Position numbers and translations under genes: made by a program
Shown: piece after piece, positions 26,402 through 37,866 of the stretch
Layout of the letters: every line of letters begins with the position of its first letter
Position numbering within the stretch: position 1 is the stretch's first letter
Notes under the pieces: model-generated
Database searches by the model: none
What the model was told of the DNA's origin: nothing
The model's input: only the letters and a program-made list of their open reading frames with translations
Origin: Actinokineospora enzanensis DSM 44649
Lineage (GTDB): Bacteria; Actinomycetota; Actinomycetes; Mycobacteriales; Pseudonocardiaceae
Length of the DNA: 64,000 nt
Assembly (NCBI RefSeq): GCF_000374445.1
Contig: NZ_KB894436.1
Coordinates: 21,878 to 85,877 of the forward strand
Direction of reading: 5' to 3'

Positions 26402-27160
26402 GTGTCGGACCCTCATCGCCCCGGAGCACCCTGGCCACCCGAGCAGTACAACCGCTCGGGCGAGACCGAGTGGATCCCCCGCGTCCAGGGCGGCAGGCGT
26501 CCCGACGAGCCCTTCCAGTTCCAGGACGAGACCCCGCCCGCGGCAGGCAACCCCGCGCTGACCTGGGCACTCCGCATCGCCGGGCTGGTCGCCGTCGCGG
26601 TCATCTCCGGGCTGGTCTACTGGTACATCGCCGACGACAAGGGCCCGGACAAGCACACCGCCGACCCGGGGCCCACCACCCAGGCCCAGGCCGGGCGGTT
26701 CGTCTTCACCGCGCACCCGGACATGCCGCGCCCGCAGGTCGACAACGACTGCGCGAAGAACTCGTACGCCAACTCCAAGGTCGCGAAGTTCTTCGGCAAC
26801 AGCCCGTGCGTGAACCTGACCCGGCAGCTGTTCACCACCGAGGTCGAGGGCAAGAAGATCTACACGTCGGTGTCGGTGGTGAAGATGCCGGACACGGACG
26901 CTGCCGGGGATCTGCAGGCGTTGACGAAGAAGGACGGGACCGGGAACGTCGACGATCCGATCAAGGCGAAGCTGGTCAAGGTCGATGGGTTGCCCAGCTT
27001 GGGTAAGGGTGGGTTTCAGTCGGCGCTGCATGGGGCGCAGGTGGTGATCGTGGAGTCGGACTGGGCGCCTTCTGCTGATCGGTCGAAGACTGAGCAGGAG
27101 TGGTTGAAGGACATCAGCGCGGATGCGATCCGGCTGGGGGATGACATCACCGGGGCTTGA
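26402..27160 (+). CDS. Single-pass membrane protein, unknown function
   Basis: A protein of 252 residues with a polar N-terminus rich in Pro and Arg (1-50), one transmembrane helix (about 56-77), and an outer domain with two Cys (DNDCAKN, SPCVNL). The topology matches the three paralogues at 20.7-24.2 kb, but the outer domain lacks their VP-x-W motif. I do not recognise the family. The GTG start follows TACGCT by ten bases. Confidence 0.82.
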   Translation: MSDPHRPGAPWPPEQYNRSGETEWIPRVQGGRRPDEPFQFQDETPPAAGNPALTWALRIAGLVAVAVISGLVYWYIADDKGPDKHTADPGPTTQAQAGRFVFTAHPDMPRPQVDNDCAKNSYANSKVAKFFGNSPCVNLTRQLFTTEVEGKKIYTSVSVVKMPDTDAAGDLQALTKKDGTGNVDDPIKAKLVKVDGLPSLGKGGFQSALHGAQVVIVESDWAPSADRSKTEQEWLKDISADAIRLGDDITGA

Positions 27161-27245
27161 GGTTGGTGTGTGGGGTCTCAATCTGGGGGCTCAGGGACGG
27201 GGATAACGGCTGCTGCTGTGTTTATTGGCTCGGCTTCGCCTCGCG

Positions 27246-27339
27246 GCGGGATCGCCTTTAGCCGGTCTCTTCCCACCCGATCCCACTCGGCCCGGGGGGC
27301 CTCCTGGGATCGGGTGGGAAGAGACCGGCGCGATCCCGC
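27246..27339. repeat. Long perfect inverted repeat (25-bp stem plus 9-bp outer stem)
   Basis: Inner arms 27261-27285 and 27305-27329 are perfectly complementary over 25 bases (left arm begins GCCGGTCTCTTCCCACCC). Outer arms GCGGGATCG (27246-27254) and CGATCCCGC (27331-27339) extend the stem across a 6/1 bulge. The 19-base loop is GC-rich. It lies between convergent genes and so may terminate both, but it is far longer than the other terminators here. Nothing else is seen in this 274-base gap. Confidence 0.85.
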
Positions 27340-27434
27340 GTGGTGGTCCAGTCAGGGGTGGTTGAGTTTGGGGTGGCTGGGTTAGTGGTGGTTGGGGTGA
27401 GGGGACAAGAGGCCCGGGGGAGTGTGGGTGGGGC

Positions 27435-27914
27435 CTAGGTTGGTGGCTGGCCGGGCATGGGGGGTGTCAGGGGGGTTAGGCCTGCCAGTTTTCGCCATTG
27501 GACGGCTCGGGTGGCGGCGTCTTTCAACGCCGTTACTGCGTTTCGGCGGACTTCCTGGTCGTCAGAGTGGTCCAGGACGGAGCGCCAGGCGATGGTGGCG
27601 TCTTGCTCTGCGGTGACTACCAGTTCCATGGCCGAGGCTTGGTCGGTCACCGGTTTTGGTGGTACGTAGGCGGGTTCGGCCGGTTTGGCGACGGCGCCTG
27701 CGGCGCCCAGGAGGCGGCCGGTGGTGTCGCGGCGGGAGCGGTGGGCTGCTGCGCCCGCGTCGATGGGGGTGTCGAATTCCTTGGGGAGGTAGGCGCTTAC
27801 CAGGCCGTAGACCCACACTGCGGCGTGTTCGGCGCCTAGGGCTGCTTGGACTGCGGCGAGGGTGTCCTCCGGGAGGGGGGTTCGGGACGGGGGGACCGAG
27901 CTTGGCTGGACCAT
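27435..27914 (-). CDS. DUF4439 ferritin-like protein
   Basis: A helical protein of 159 residues with features of the DUF4439 ferritin-like domain: ALGAEHAAVWVYGLVSAYL (about 23-41), HRSRRDTTGRLL, and MELVVTAEQDATIAWRSVL. The function is unknown. ATG 27914 overlaps the stop of the upstream lipoprotein gene (TGATG); an in-frame GTG is one codon earlier. The pair occupies the position of mycobacterial Rv2843/Rv2844, between proS and rimP. Confidence 0.85.
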   Translation of the reverse strand: MVQPSSVPPSRTPLPEDTLAAVQAALGAEHAAVWVYGLVSAYLPKEFDTPIDAGAAAHRSRRDTTGRLLGAAGAVAKPAEPAYVPPKPVTDQASAMELVVTAEQDATIAWRSVLDHSDDQEVRRNAVTALKDAATRAVQWRKLAGLTPLTPPMPGQPPT

Positions 27915-28387
27915 CACAGGACCTCCCGCAGGCTTGCGCAGCCTGCCGCGACTGAGCCGACCATTCCTGCGCGGTAGCGCGGCACTGTGACGGCTACCTC
28001 GGCTGCTTCCTTCTCGGCGGCGGACAGTCCCTCAAGTAGAGCCTTCTTTGCCGCTGCCGCGTCACTGGGCGCCTGTGGTTGTGCTGTCGGGGCCGGGGAG
28101 GACGACGCGGAGGGCTTGGGTGGGCGTTCTCGGTCGACCTCCCTTTGCAGCACCGTTGCGTGTTCCGTTCGCGCGGTCGCTACCTGGCTTGCGAACGTTG
28201 CCAGGTCGGGGGTCGCCGTGGCGATGGTGGTTGCCAGGGCTGCGTCGGCGCGGGCGCGGGCGGCGAGGGCGGCCAAGGGGTCCGGGGGTGGTGGGGCCGC
28301 CGGGGTGGGTGTGCACGCGGCGACCGTTGCCGCCGTGGTGGCGAGCAGGAGGGAGCGGCGGGTCAGCCGGGAGGGGGGAGTGCTCAC
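27914..28387 (-). CDS. Tat-type lipoprotein, unknown function
   Basis: An exported protein of 157 residues. The N-terminus LTRRSLLLATTAATVAACT combines a twin-arginine motif with a lipobox (VAAC), so it is probably Tat-exported and lipid-anchored. The remainder is Ala-rich helix with a Pro/Ser-rich linker. No family recognised. It is translationally coupled to the ferritin-like gene and divergent from rimP. Confidence 0.85.
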   Translation of the reverse strand: MSTPPSRLTRRSLLLATTAATVAACTPTPAAPPPPDPLAALAARARADAALATTIATATPDLATFASQVATARTEHATVLQREVDRERPPKPSASSSPAPTAQPQAPSDAAAAKKALLEGLSAAEKEAAEVAVTVPRYRAGMVGSVAAGCASLREVL

Positions 28388-28554
28388 GTTCAGTCATCCT
28401 GCCAGGCCCGGCGTTGCGCCGACCGGGACGCGCGGATGATCGCCTGCAGCGGCTGCGTCCGGACGGGCGAGATACGCTTGGTGACCACGGTCGGCGGACG
28501 GTTCCGCCGACCGGCAGACAATCGCGTCGTCGAGCAGAACAGGGAGCGGCCAAC

Positions 28555-29127
28555 GTGGCCAACCAGGGACATGGCCGACCAGGGCAGCGGGAGCCCGGCC
28601 CCGCTGACCCCGTGACCGCCGCGCTGGAGCCGGTCCTCGCCGAGGCCATCGCCGCCACCGGGTTCGAGCTGGAGCAGCTCGACGTGGCCCAGGCGGGCCG
28701 CCGCAGGCTGGTGCGGGTCGTGGTGGACGGGGACGACGGGGTCGGCCTGGACGAGGTCGCCGTGGTCAGCCGCGCGGTGTCGACGGTCCTGGACGAGCAC
28801 GACGCCGTGCTCGGCGGGCCCTACACCCTGGAGGTCACCTCGCCCGGCCTGGACCGGCCGCTGACCCGGCCGCGGCACTGGCGGCGGAACAAGCTGCGCC
28901 TGGTGAAGATTCGCCCGATCGAGGGACAGGTCTTTATCGGCCGAGTGGGTATCGCGGACGAGGACCCCGATGGCGGGGTCCAGCTGCTCGTCGACGGGGC
29001 GCTGCGCCGGGTCGGGTACGGCGAGGTCGCGCACGCGGTCGTCGAGGTGGAGTTCAAGCAGCCGCCGGTGGCGGAATTGACGATGCTCGACGGTCGGGCG
29101 TCCGGTACTGAGGAGGACGCGCGATGA
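28555..29127 (+). CDS. rimP: Ribosome maturation factor RimP
   Basis: Assists 30S subunit maturation in the cytosol. 190 residues with [40 protein letters not shown] and [12 protein letters not shown], the RimP signature, followed by an SH3-like C-terminal domain. GTG 28555 is chosen for its AGGGAG site; the frame upstream overlaps the divergent lipoprotein gene. Its stop overlaps nusA by 4 bases, starting the rimP-nusA-ylxR-infB operon. Confidence 0.95.
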   Translation: MANQGHGRPGQREPGPADPVTAALEPVLAEAIAATGFELEQLDVAQAGRRRLVRVVVDGDDGVGLDEVAVVSRAVSTVLDEHDAVLGGPYTLEVTSPGLDRPLTRPRHWRRNKLRLVKIRPIEGQVFIGRVGIADEDPDGGVQLLVDGALRRVGYGEVAHAVVEVEFKQPPVAELTMLDGRASGTEEDAR

Positions 29128-30134
29128 ACGTGGACATCGCGGCGCTGCGGGCCATCGAGCGGGACAAGGACATCCCGTTCGAGACGGTGATCGAGGCCAT
29201 CGAGACCGCCCTGCTCACCGCCTACAAGCACACCGAGGGACACCAGCCGCACGCGCGCATCGACATCGACAAGCGCACCGGCGTGGTCCGGGTGCTGGCC
29301 GTCACCCTCGGCCAGGACGGCGAGGTCGACGAGGAGTGGGACGACACCCCGGAGGGCTTCGGCCGGATCGCCGCCACCACCGCCCGCCAGGTCATCCTGC
29401 AGCGGCTGCGGGACGCCGAGCACGAGCGCACCTTCGGCGAGTTCGCCGCCAAGGAGGGCGAGATCATCGCGGGCGTGGTGCAGCGGGACACCCGCGCCAA
29501 CTCGCGCGGCATGGTGGTCGTGCAGGTCGGCGACACCGAGGGTGTGCTGCCCGCGGTCGAGCAGGTGCCCGGCGAGAGCTACGAGCACGGCACCCGGATC
29601 AAGTGCTACGTGGTCGGCGTCACCCGGGGAACACGGGGACCGCAGATCACGTTGTCCCGGACGCACCCGAACCTGGTGCGCAGGTTGTTCGCGCTGGAGG
29701 TGCCGGAGATCAACGACGGCACCGTGGAGATCCCGGCGGTGGCCCGCGAGGCCGGGCACCGGTCCAAGATCGCGGTGCGGTCCACCGTGCCGGGGGTCAA
29801 CGCCAAGGGCGCGTGCATCGGCCCGGTGGGCGCCCGGGTGCGCAACGTGATGAGCGAGCTGGCCGGGGAGAAGATCGACATCATCGACTACTCGGACGAC
29901 CCGGCCACCTTCGTCGGCAACGCGCTGTCGCCCGCCAAGGTGGTGTCCGTCACCGTCGTGGACGAGCGGGCCAAGACCGCCCGGGTGGTCGTGCCGGACT
30001 TCCAGCTGTCGCTGGCTATCGGGAAAGAGGGACAAAACGCCCGGTTGGCGGCCCGGTTGACCGGTTGGCGCATCGATATCCGCAGCGACGCGGCCCCCGT
30101 TCAGCCCGAGCCGGTATCCGGTTCGGCTGAGTGA
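29124..30134 (+). CDS. nusA: Transcription termination/antitermination factor NusA
   Basis: Binds RNA polymerase and nascent RNA to modulate pausing and termination. 336 residues: the N-terminal polymerase-binding domain (1 to about 125), an S1 domain (near 130-200, [15 protein letters not shown]), and two KH domains ([38 protein letters not shown]). It lacks the C-terminal acidic repeats of E. coli NusA, as is usual in actinobacteria. ATG overlaps the rimP stop. Confidence 0.96.
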   Translation: MNVDIAALRAIERDKDIPFETVIEAIETALLTAYKHTEGHQPHARIDIDKRTGVVRVLAVTLGQDGEVDEEWDDTPEGFGRIAATTARQVILQRLRDAEHERTFGEFAAKEGEIIAGVVQRDTRANSRGMVVVQVGDTEGVLPAVEQVPGESYEHGTRIKCYVVGVTRGTRGPQITLSRTHPNLVRRLFALEVPEINDGTVEIPAVAREAGHRSKIAVRSTVPGVNAKGACIGPVGARVRNVMSELAGEKIDIIDYSDDPATFVGNALSPAKVVSVTVVDERAKTARVVVPDFQLSLAIGKEGQNARLAARLTGWRIDIRSDAAPVQPEPVSGSAE

Positions 30135-30155
30135 GCCGGACAAGATACACTTTCC

Positions 30156-30524
30156 ATGGTTCGTCATCAGGAACCGGTTCCCGCTCGCCCCGGGGGCGGC
30201 CCACCAAGGCCCGGCCCCGTGCGGACCTGCGTCGGCTGCCGGTCCCGGGTGACGGAGGCGGAATTGCTGCGTGTGGTGTTCGCGGACGGGGCGGCGGTCC
30301 CCGACCCGCGTCGCCGGATGCCGGGACGGGGGGCCTGGGTGCACCCCGACCCCGGGTGTCTGGCGAAGGCCGAGAAACGCCGGGCATTCCCACGGGCCCT
30401 CCGGGTCCAGGGGACGGTCGACGTGGCAGGTCTGTGGTCCGAGATAACGCGGATCGCGGGCGATGTCGGAACGGGATCTTCCCGTTCCGTGGTGAAGGAC
30501 AGGAAGCAGGTCGACCCGTCATGA
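30156..30524 (+). CDS. ylxR: YlxR-family RNA-binding protein (DUF448)
   Basis: Small basic protein of 122 residues with the family motifs RTCVGCRSR (about 23-31) and GRGAWVHPDPGCLAKA (near 57-72). YlxR is usually found between nusA and infB, as here, and is thought to bind RNA. The ATG lies 21 bases after nusA, close to a GATACACT box, which could be an internal promoter. Confidence 0.92.
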   Translation: MVRHQEPVPARPGGGPPRPGPVRTCVGCRSRVTEAELLRVVFADGAAVPDPRRRMPGRGAWVHPDPGCLAKAEKRRAFPRALRVQGTVDVAGLWSEITRIAGDVGTGSSRSVVKDRKQVDPS

Positions 30525-30611
30525 GTCAGCCGTGAAGCTGAAGACATGAACGCGCGACGATAGGACGAGGTCGACGGGTTGTGCCGCCGGCCTCATCAGA
30601 CGAGGAGAGCA

Positions 30612-33698
<3,087 letters not shown>

Positions 33699-33708
33699 GT
33701 CGGCAGTC

Positions 33709-33742
33709 GCCCGGGGGACCCGTGTTCGCGGGTCCCCCGGGC
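33709..33742. terminator. Terminator-like hairpin after infB
   Basis: Perfect 14-bp stem (GCCCGGGGGACCCG, loop TGTTCG), 10 bases after the infB stop and 29 bases before ylxP. It probably ends or attenuates the rimP-infB transcript. Confidence 0.75.
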
Positions 33743-33771
33743 CTCCTACTCACCCCATTCGGTGATGCCTG

Positions 33772-34065
33772 GTGTTCGTCGGTGCCCTGGAACTCGACGT
33801 CCTGCTCGGGGACGTCCACTCTCTCAAGCAGAAGCGCTCCGCGGTCCGCCCCGTGGTGGCCGAGCTACGCAAGCGCTTCGAGGTCGCGGTCGCCGAGGCA
33901 GGCCACCTCGACCTGCACCGCCGCGCGCTGATCGGCGTCTCGGCGGTCGCCGCCGACGCGGCCCACGTCACCGACGTGCTGGACGCGTGCGAACGACTGG
34001 TCGCGAGCCGCCCGGAGCTGGACCTGCTGTCCGCCCGGCGCAGGCTCATCGGCCCCGAAGACTGA
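33772..34065 (+). CDS. ylxP: YlxP-like DUF503 protein
   Basis: A protein of 97 residues with the DUF503 signature: LDVLLGDVHSLKQKRSAVRPVV at the start, VAVAEAGHLDLHRRALIGVSAV in the middle. It sits between infB and rbfA as in many Gram-positive bacteria, suggesting a link to ribosome biogenesis, though the role is unproven. The GTG start lacks a clear ribosome site and may be used from a leaderless transcript after the hairpin. Confidence 0.9.
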   Translation: MFVGALELDVLLGDVHSLKQKRSAVRPVVAELRKRFEVAVAEAGHLDLHRRALIGVSAVAADAAHVTDVLDACERLVASRPELDLLSARRRLIGPED

Positions 34066-34101
34066 CCAGGTCAACCGACCGAAGAAGAAAGAAGGAGCGT
34101 C

Positions 34102-34554
34102 GTGGCTGACGCACCCCGCGCCCGCAAGCTCGCGAAGCGCATCTCGCAGATCGTGGCCTCCGCCCTGGAACACGAGGTCAAGGACCCCCGGCTGGCCCGC
34201 GTCACCATCACCGACGCCAAGGTCACCGCCGACCTGCACGATGCCACGGTCTACTACACGGTCCTCGGCGACAAACTCGACACCCAACCCGACCACGCAG
34301 GCGCCGCCGCCGCCCTGGAGAGCGCGCGCGGGGTACTGCGCACGATGGTCGGGCAGGGGACCGGTGTCCGCTTCACCCCCACACTGACCTTCGTGGCCGA
34401 CACGATCCCGGACGACGCACGACACATCGATGACCTGCTGGCCCGCGCGCGGGCCGCGGACGCGGAGGTGGCGGCGAAGGCCTCGGGGGCTGTTTACGCG
34501 GGTGAGGCCGATCCTTATCGGGCGCCCAAGGAGGACGAGGACGACGAGGACTGA
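34102..34554 (+). CDS. rbfA: Ribosome-binding factor A
   Basis: KH-type protein that binds pre-30S subunits and helps mature the 16S rRNA 5' end. 150 residues with [26 protein letters not shown] at the start (given here as the conserved N-terminal helix), [21 protein letters not shown], and [12 protein letters not shown]. The acidic C-terminus (KEDEDDED) is a common actinobacterial tail. GTG 34102 has GGAG eight bases upstream. The 1.45 kb after the stop contain no gene. Confidence 0.95.
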   Translation: MADAPRARKLAKRISQIVASALEHEVKDPRLARVTITDAKVTADLHDATVYYTVLGDKLDTQPDHAGAAAALESARGVLRTMVGQGTGVRFTPTLTFVADTIPDDARHIDDLLARARAADAEVAAKASGAVYAGEADPYRAPKEDEDDED

Positions 34555-34564
34555 GCGGTCCCGG

Positions 34565-34652
34565 TTGTCCACAGGCAAGATCGTTCGGCGGGGGATCCTC
34601 GGGTTTGTCCAGGTAGAATGGATATCGGGGGTCCCCCGGCTGGTTGTCCACA
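34565..34652 (+). repeat. 88-bp dispersed element with two DnaA boxes (type B, copy 4)
   Basis: Perfect TTGTCCACA at 34565-34573, GGCAAGATC, core CCAGGTAGAATGGATATC with GGGGGTCCCC, and perfect TTGTCCACA at 34644-34652. Box spacing is 79 bp. It begins 11 bases after the rbfA stop. Confidence 0.88.
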
Positions 34653-34708
34653 TGGTCCTGAACCATCCACAGGCACGTCGTCCGGCTTGACGGGCGCGGG
34701 CCTGTGGG

Positions 34709-34795
34709 TTGTCCACAGGGCGGGGTGCGCGGGGCGGTCGGATTGTCGGTACCCCTGGCTAGGCTGGATCCCGGGGGGCCGAGGGCAGCGCTCGG
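34709..34795 (+). repeat. Dispersed intergenic repeat, type C
   Basis: Perfect TTGTCCACA at 34709-34717; then TTGTCGGTA-N8-TAGGCT at 34743-34765 (a RecA-NDp-like promoter); then GGATCCCGGGGGGCCGAGGG. No gene follows, so any transcript would be non-coding. Confidence 0.7.
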
Positions 34796-34936
34796 TCAAA
34801 GTCATTGGTTGCGGGCCGTCTGATCAGCGTGAACGTCACCGGCTGGTGTTCGTCCTCGGCTGGGTGAGGGTGACTTCGGAGCAGGATCTTGGCCCGCTCC
34901 CGGGAAGACCGCGCACCCGTCAACCGTTGCGGCGAG

Positions 34937-35023
34937 CTATCCACAGGCAAGATCGTTCTCGCTGCGCGCTGGGTGTTTTCCCAGGTAGAATGGATATCGG
35001 GGGTCCCCTGGGAGTTATCCACA
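34937..35023 (+). repeat. 87-bp dispersed element with two DnaA boxes (type B, copy 5)
   Basis: CTATCCACA (one mismatch) at 34937-34945, GGCAAGATC, core CCCAGGTAGAATGGATATC with GGGGGTCCCC, CTGGGAG, and perfect TTATCCACA at 35015-35023. Box spacing is 78 bp. The core is identical to copy 4 over more than 25 bases. Confidence 0.88.
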
Positions 35024-35171
35024 GTGGGCTGAGCCATCCCCAGGCGCCCCGCCGGGCTTGACGGGTGTGTGGGCTCCAGGCGAGTGGGCCTGGGGCCGCG
35101 CGGGTATGGCCCGTGTCGGTGTTGCGTTCGTGGACATTCGGCTGGTGTGGGCGGTTCTGGCTGGGATGAGG

Positions 35172-35260
35172 TTGTCCACAGGCGGGATCGCTTGTGGCGC
35201 CTGGATTGTCGGTGTCACCGACTAGAATGGATACCGGGGGCCGAGGGCCGCCCAAGATCA
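35172..35260 (+). repeat. Dispersed intergenic repeat, type C, with promoter motif
   Basis: Perfect TTGTCCACA at 35172-35180; TTGTCGGTG-TCACCGAC-TAGAAT at 35206-35228, an exact TGTCGGTG-N8-TANNNT match; then GGATACCGGGGGCCGAGGG and CCGCCCAAGATCA. The tail matches the copy at 10888-10976. Confidence 0.75.
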
Positions 35261-35410
35261 AGTGTGGTTCTCCTGCCCGGCACCGAGTCGCCTGTCGCCT
35301 GTCGCCTTCGGCGTGGTGCGGTCGCTGAACGCCTCAGCCTCGCCGTGGTGCTGGAGCGCCTTGGTCTCTCTGGACTCGCTCGCCGCCTGCGGCTCGCTGA
35401 TGCCCGCTGC

Positions 35411-35645
35411 TCGTAGTCGTCTGAGGTTCGCGATCGGTGCCACCAGTTGCTCTCGTGGCTCGCTGACGCTCGCGTTGCCCATGGCTCGTGGTCGCCGGTC
35501 ACTCGAAGTCGTCCGACGTTGCGATCGGCACCGGCAGCCGTGGCGGCCTGTCACTCGCGGTCGTCCGACGTTTGCGATCGGCGCAGGCAGTTGTTGCGCG
35601 TACTGCTGGTAGCCCGCCACTTGCGGTCGTCCGACGCTGTGACCA
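35411..35645. repeat. Degenerate tandem repeats
   Basis: The block GTCGTCCGACGTT followed by GCGATCGG recurs at about 35415, 35508, 35559 and 35624, with irregular spacing (50-95 bases) and increasing divergence. Frames through it are open but have poor composition and no recognisable product, so this is read as decaying repeat DNA, not a gene. Confidence 0.6.
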
Positions 35646-35742
35646 GCCGCTACTGCTCGGCTCGCGTCGCCTGCTCGTGGTCGCCTGCGGCTCATCCCCC
35701 GCCACGTTGGCGCAAGATCGAGAAATCGGGCCGGACATATAA

Positions 35743-35837
35743 CCCGCCGCTCCCAGGGGGAGCCCCCAAGGCCCATTCTACTCGGTCGGGGCGTCGCGCA
35801 GGCTGGTGTTGATCTTGCCTGTGGATAACTTGTCGCT
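35743..35837 (-). repeat. Dispersed intergenic repeat, type A (copy 3)
   Basis: On the minus strand: AGCGACAAGTTATCCACAGG with a perfect DnaA box (35820-35828), CAAGATCAACACC, CGACCGAGTAGAATGGGCC, TTGGGGGCTCCCCCTGGGAG and CGGCGGG. It closely matches copies 1 and 2. Confidence 0.75.
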
Positions 35838-36002
35838 GGGGTGGGTGACGCGAGGGGGTGAAGTTCACGACAGGGGTGAAGATCGTGCGGAGATCTGGTG
35901 TCGATCGCCATAAGGTCTGGCGGACATCAGGGTTCACCAGGGAGGATGCGGGGGAGCGGAGGCGCGTCGGGGTGGCTCCGGGGAATCTGGGACCGGGAGT
36001 GC

Positions 36003-36869
36003 ATGTCCGGCCGCGTCACGCGTCGTCAGGCTATCGCGGGGGCGATAGGCGCTGGGGCTACCACGATCGGGTTGGGGATCTTCGGGGCGTGGGCGCTGCG
36101 TCACGATCAGACGCCGGTCAGTGAGGTGCGGACGCCGATTCCGGAGCCGGGGCCGCCGCCGTCGTCCAAGGCGCAGCCGAAGCTGTTGGAGGTTCGGCAG
36201 GTCCACTCCAAGGCGCGTGGGCGCGACGTCCAGTTGATCACCTATCGGCCGGATGGGCTTGCCGAGGGCGGCACGCTGCCGGTCTGTCTCGCGTTCCACG
36301 GGCGTGGGGCCGGGGCGAGCATGTTCACCGATCTCGGGGTCGGCGGTCAGCTCAGTGCGGCGGCCGCGTACGCGGTGGTCGCCGTCGACGGCGGGGACTC
36401 GTACTGGGTCAAGACCAGCGCCAAGGACGATCCGGTGGCGATGTTGACCGACGAGTTACCCGGCTGGCTCGCCGAGCTCGATGTCGCGACCGCGCCGTTC
36501 GCCGTGCTCGGAGTGTCGATGGGCGCGTACGGAGCACTCGACTACGTGCGCGCGCACCGCGACTCCATCAAGGCCGCCGCCGTCATCAGTCCCGCGTTGT
36601 TCACGTCCTGGAACGACGCGCGCGCACGTGACGTATTTCCCACTCGGGCGCTGTGGGAGGAGACCGAGCCGTTGCGGCACATCCCGGAACTCGGCAAGGT
36701 GCCGCTCGGGGTCTGGTGCGGGACCAAGGATCCCCTGCTCCCGTCGGCGAACCGCCTGATCGACACGGCGCGGCCGGTGCTCGCGCGGACCGCGGTGGGC
36801 GGGCACGACGCGAACTATTGGACGTCGGTGCTGCCCGAGGCGATGTACTTCGTAGGCTCGCACATCTGA
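36003..36869 (+). CDS. Tat-exported esterase-like alpha/beta hydrolase (1 of 2)
   Basis: A protein of 288 residues. The N-terminus VTRRQAIAGAIGAGATTIGL is a twin-arginine signal or anchor. The body is an esterase-D-like alpha/beta hydrolase with the nucleophile elbow GVSMGAYGAL (near 163), oxyanion-region AFHGRGAG, and a final His in VGGHDANYW. Substrate unknown; mycolyl-transferase-like antigen 85 proteins share this general fold, but the motif set is not specific. ATG 36003 has GGGAG upstream. It is paralogous to the next gene. Confidence 0.87.
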   Translation: MSGRVTRRQAIAGAIGAGATTIGLGIFGAWALRHDQTPVSEVRTPIPEPGPPPSSKAQPKLLEVRQVHSKARGRDVQLITYRPDGLAEGGTLPVCLAFHGRGAGASMFTDLGVGGQLSAAAAYAVVAVDGGDSYWVKTSAKDDPVAMLTDELPGWLAELDVATAPFAVLGVSMGAYGALDYVRAHRDSIKAAAVISPALFTSWNDARARDVFPTRALWEETEPLRHIPELGKVPLGVWCGTKDPLLPSANRLIDTARPVLARTAVGGHDANYWTSVLPEAMYFVGSHI

Positions 36870-36996
36870 CGTTCGTCGTGTAGACCTTGTGGTCCCGCAC
36901 TGTCGAGGCGGCCTGGTCGGCGCGACACCGACCGCGTCGGGGGCCGCACCCGGCGGGGCGGGGCGACTAGACCATCCCACCCCCGGGAGTTCCAGA

Positions 36997-37818
36997 GTGG
37001 ACGGACGTTGGACCCGACGCGGTTTCCTGGTCGCGAGTGCCGTGGGAGCCGCGGCGCTGGCGGGCTGCGGCAAGTCCCAGACACCGCAGACGGCGTCGCG
37101 CACGGCGCAGGCCACGACCGCGGCGGTGGAGGCCGCGTCGGTGAGCAACCTGACCTGGCGTTCGTCCATCGGTGACGTGAAGATGATCGTGATGCGCCCG
37201 CGCGAGGTGTCCGGGCCGCTGCCGGTGTGCCTGGCGCTGCACGGCGAGGGCGAGGACGCCAACCAGTTCGTCGACATGGGTCTGCCGCCGTTGCTCACCG
37301 CGACGGTCCGCGCGGGTACCCGGCCGTTCGCGGTGGTCGCGGTGGACGGCGGCAAGCAGAGTTGGCTGGGCGCGCCGCAGAAGATGCTGGCGGAGGAGCT
37401 GCCGGACTGGTTGACGCGTGCGGAACTGGCCGACACCCCGTTCGCGACGCTGGGTGTCTCGGGGGGCGCGGTCGGTGCGTTCCAGTACGCGCGCACGCCC
37501 GGTCTGACGCTGTACTCCGCGTTGAGCCCATTGCTGTACACGTCGTGGAAGGACGCGGAGAAGTCCGGTATCTACACCGACGAGCAGCAGTGGCAGCAGA
37601 CGGAGCCGATGCGGAACCTGACCGCGATCGCCGGGCTGCCGGTGTCGGTGTACTGCGGCACCGAGGACGCGGCCTGCCCGGCTGCACGGGACTTCGCCGA
37701 CAAGGCGGGCTCGAAGACGGCGGTGTTCGCGCCAGGTGACCACTCGGCGACGTACTGGAAGCGGGTGCTGCCCGAGGTGCTGCGCAACATCGGTGACGCG
37801 CTCGGCAAGAAGAACTGA
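36997..37818 (+). CDS. Tat-type lipoprotein esterase (2 of 2)
   Basis: A protein of 273 residues. WTRRGFLVASAVGAAALAGC combines a twin-arginine motif with a lipobox, so a lipid-anchored exported enzyme is likely. The catalytic elbow GVSGGAVGAF (near 150) and the final PGDHSATYWKRVLPE block parallel the preceding gene (VGGHDANYWTSVLPE), showing duplication. GTG 36997 follows GGGAG. It precedes nrnA by 48 bases. Confidence 0.87.
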   Translation: MDGRWTRRGFLVASAVGAAALAGCGKSQTPQTASRTAQATTAAVEAASVSNLTWRSSIGDVKMIVMRPREVSGPLPVCLALHGEGEDANQFVDMGLPPLLTATVRAGTRPFAVVAVDGGKQSWLGAPQKMLAEELPDWLTRAELADTPFATLGVSGGAVGAFQYARTPGLTLYSALSPLLYTSWKDAEKSGIYTDEQQWQQTEPMRNLTAIAGLPVSVYCGTEDAACPAARDFADKAGSKTAVFAPGDHSATYWKRVLPEVLRNIGDALGKKN

Positions 37819-37866
37819 CGCGCGTCCGACTGGACAGGTCGCGGTGGGTCACGGAACCCTGGGCTG

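Larger units (their letters stand above)
34565..35837. other. DnaA-box cluster in a gene-free region
   Basis: Between rbfA and the first esterase (34555-36002) there is no convincing gene. It holds exact TTRTCCACA boxes at 34565, 34644, 34709, 35015 and 35172 (plus strand) and 35820-35828 (minus strand), a one-mismatch box at 34937, two type B, two type C and one type A repeat, and the degenerate tandem units. A DnaA-titrating or origin-related role is possible but unproven. No DnaA, DnaN or gyr genes are nearby, so it is not a classical oriC. Confidence 0.6.

Noticed and set aside
34565..35837. The chromosomal origin oriC
   Set aside because: DnaA boxes are abundant, but dnaA, dnaN, recF, gyrB, rnpA and rpmH are absent and no AT-rich unwinding region is seen.
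35258..35911. Minus-strand open frame in the gene-free region after rbfA
   Set aside because: Composed of the degenerate tandem repeats; no ribosome site, no recognisable domain, and the frame is poorly biased at third positions.
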